Source of the DNA: Aplidium turbinatum
Lineage: Eukaryota; Chordata; Ascidiacea; Aplousobranchia; Polyclinidae
NCBI GenBank assembly: GCA_918807975.1
Contig: OU964931.1
Location: forward strand, 15,944,251-16,008,250
Length of the DNA: 64,000 bases
Direction: 5' to 3'
The stretch itself is not shown here. Position 1 is the first letter of the stretch. The text below holds more notes on this DNA, generated by a model, which saw nothing but the letters and a program-made list of their open reading frames with translations, was not told where the DNA came from and ran no database searches.

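Overview
The window is a piece of an animal nuclear genome. It is AT-rich, has GT-AG introns, and is packed with DNA transposons and tRNA-derived SINEs. Nearly all of it is one gene on the + strand: an axonemal inner-arm dynein heavy chain of the DNAH1 type. I could place 60 coding exons from 3367 to the window edge (about 9.4 kb, about 3,140 codons). Phases agree at every junction, with one uncertain donor at about 25348. By comparison with recalled vertebrate DNAH1, roughly 850 residues lie upstream of the window and about 275 lie downstream. The organism must have motile cilia or flagella. The TTAGGG-type repeat, hAT and MULE-FLYWCH elements and compact repeats suggest a marine invertebrate, perhaps an invertebrate deuterostome such as a tunicate. 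That placement is a guess.

Layout: 1-3366 holds no recognised exon, only a mariner-type element and a small hAT-like MITE. 3367-18535 encodes the linker region. 18783-21060 is AAA1 (P-loop GPAGTGKT). 21296-24712 is AAA2. 25228-31340 is AAA3. 31911-34840 is AAA4. 37043-38473 is the first stalk helix, 40240-40972 the microtubule-binding tip, and 44370-49163 the returning helix leading into AAA5. 50027-55866 is AAA5 and the AAA5-AAA6 linkage, 56136-58306 is AAA6, and 58570-64000 is the start of the C-terminal domain.

The introns make up about 85% of the window and are full of mobile DNA. Seven hAT-like elements have TIRs plus readable 8-bp target duplications (2478, 8741, 11314, 17183, 29544, 35431 with 35758 nested in it, 42140). 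A 2.0-kb MULE with a FLYWCH zinc finger lies at 59546-61570 and has a 9-bp target duplication. A 591-bp foldback element at 51932-52522 is built from about 30 iterated GTCGAC-bearing units around a telomere-like core. A 4.1-kb element of unknown family (44693-48792) splits an older dispersed repeat. At least two tRNA-derived SINE families are present, and a modular repeat is found whose two halves change relative orientation between copies. No retrovirus, LTR element, Polinton or CRISPR array was seen.

The two most promising signals are the foldback element and the modular repeat. The foldback shares its terminal GGT, iterated subterminal units and 8-9-bp target duplication with the coding MULE.
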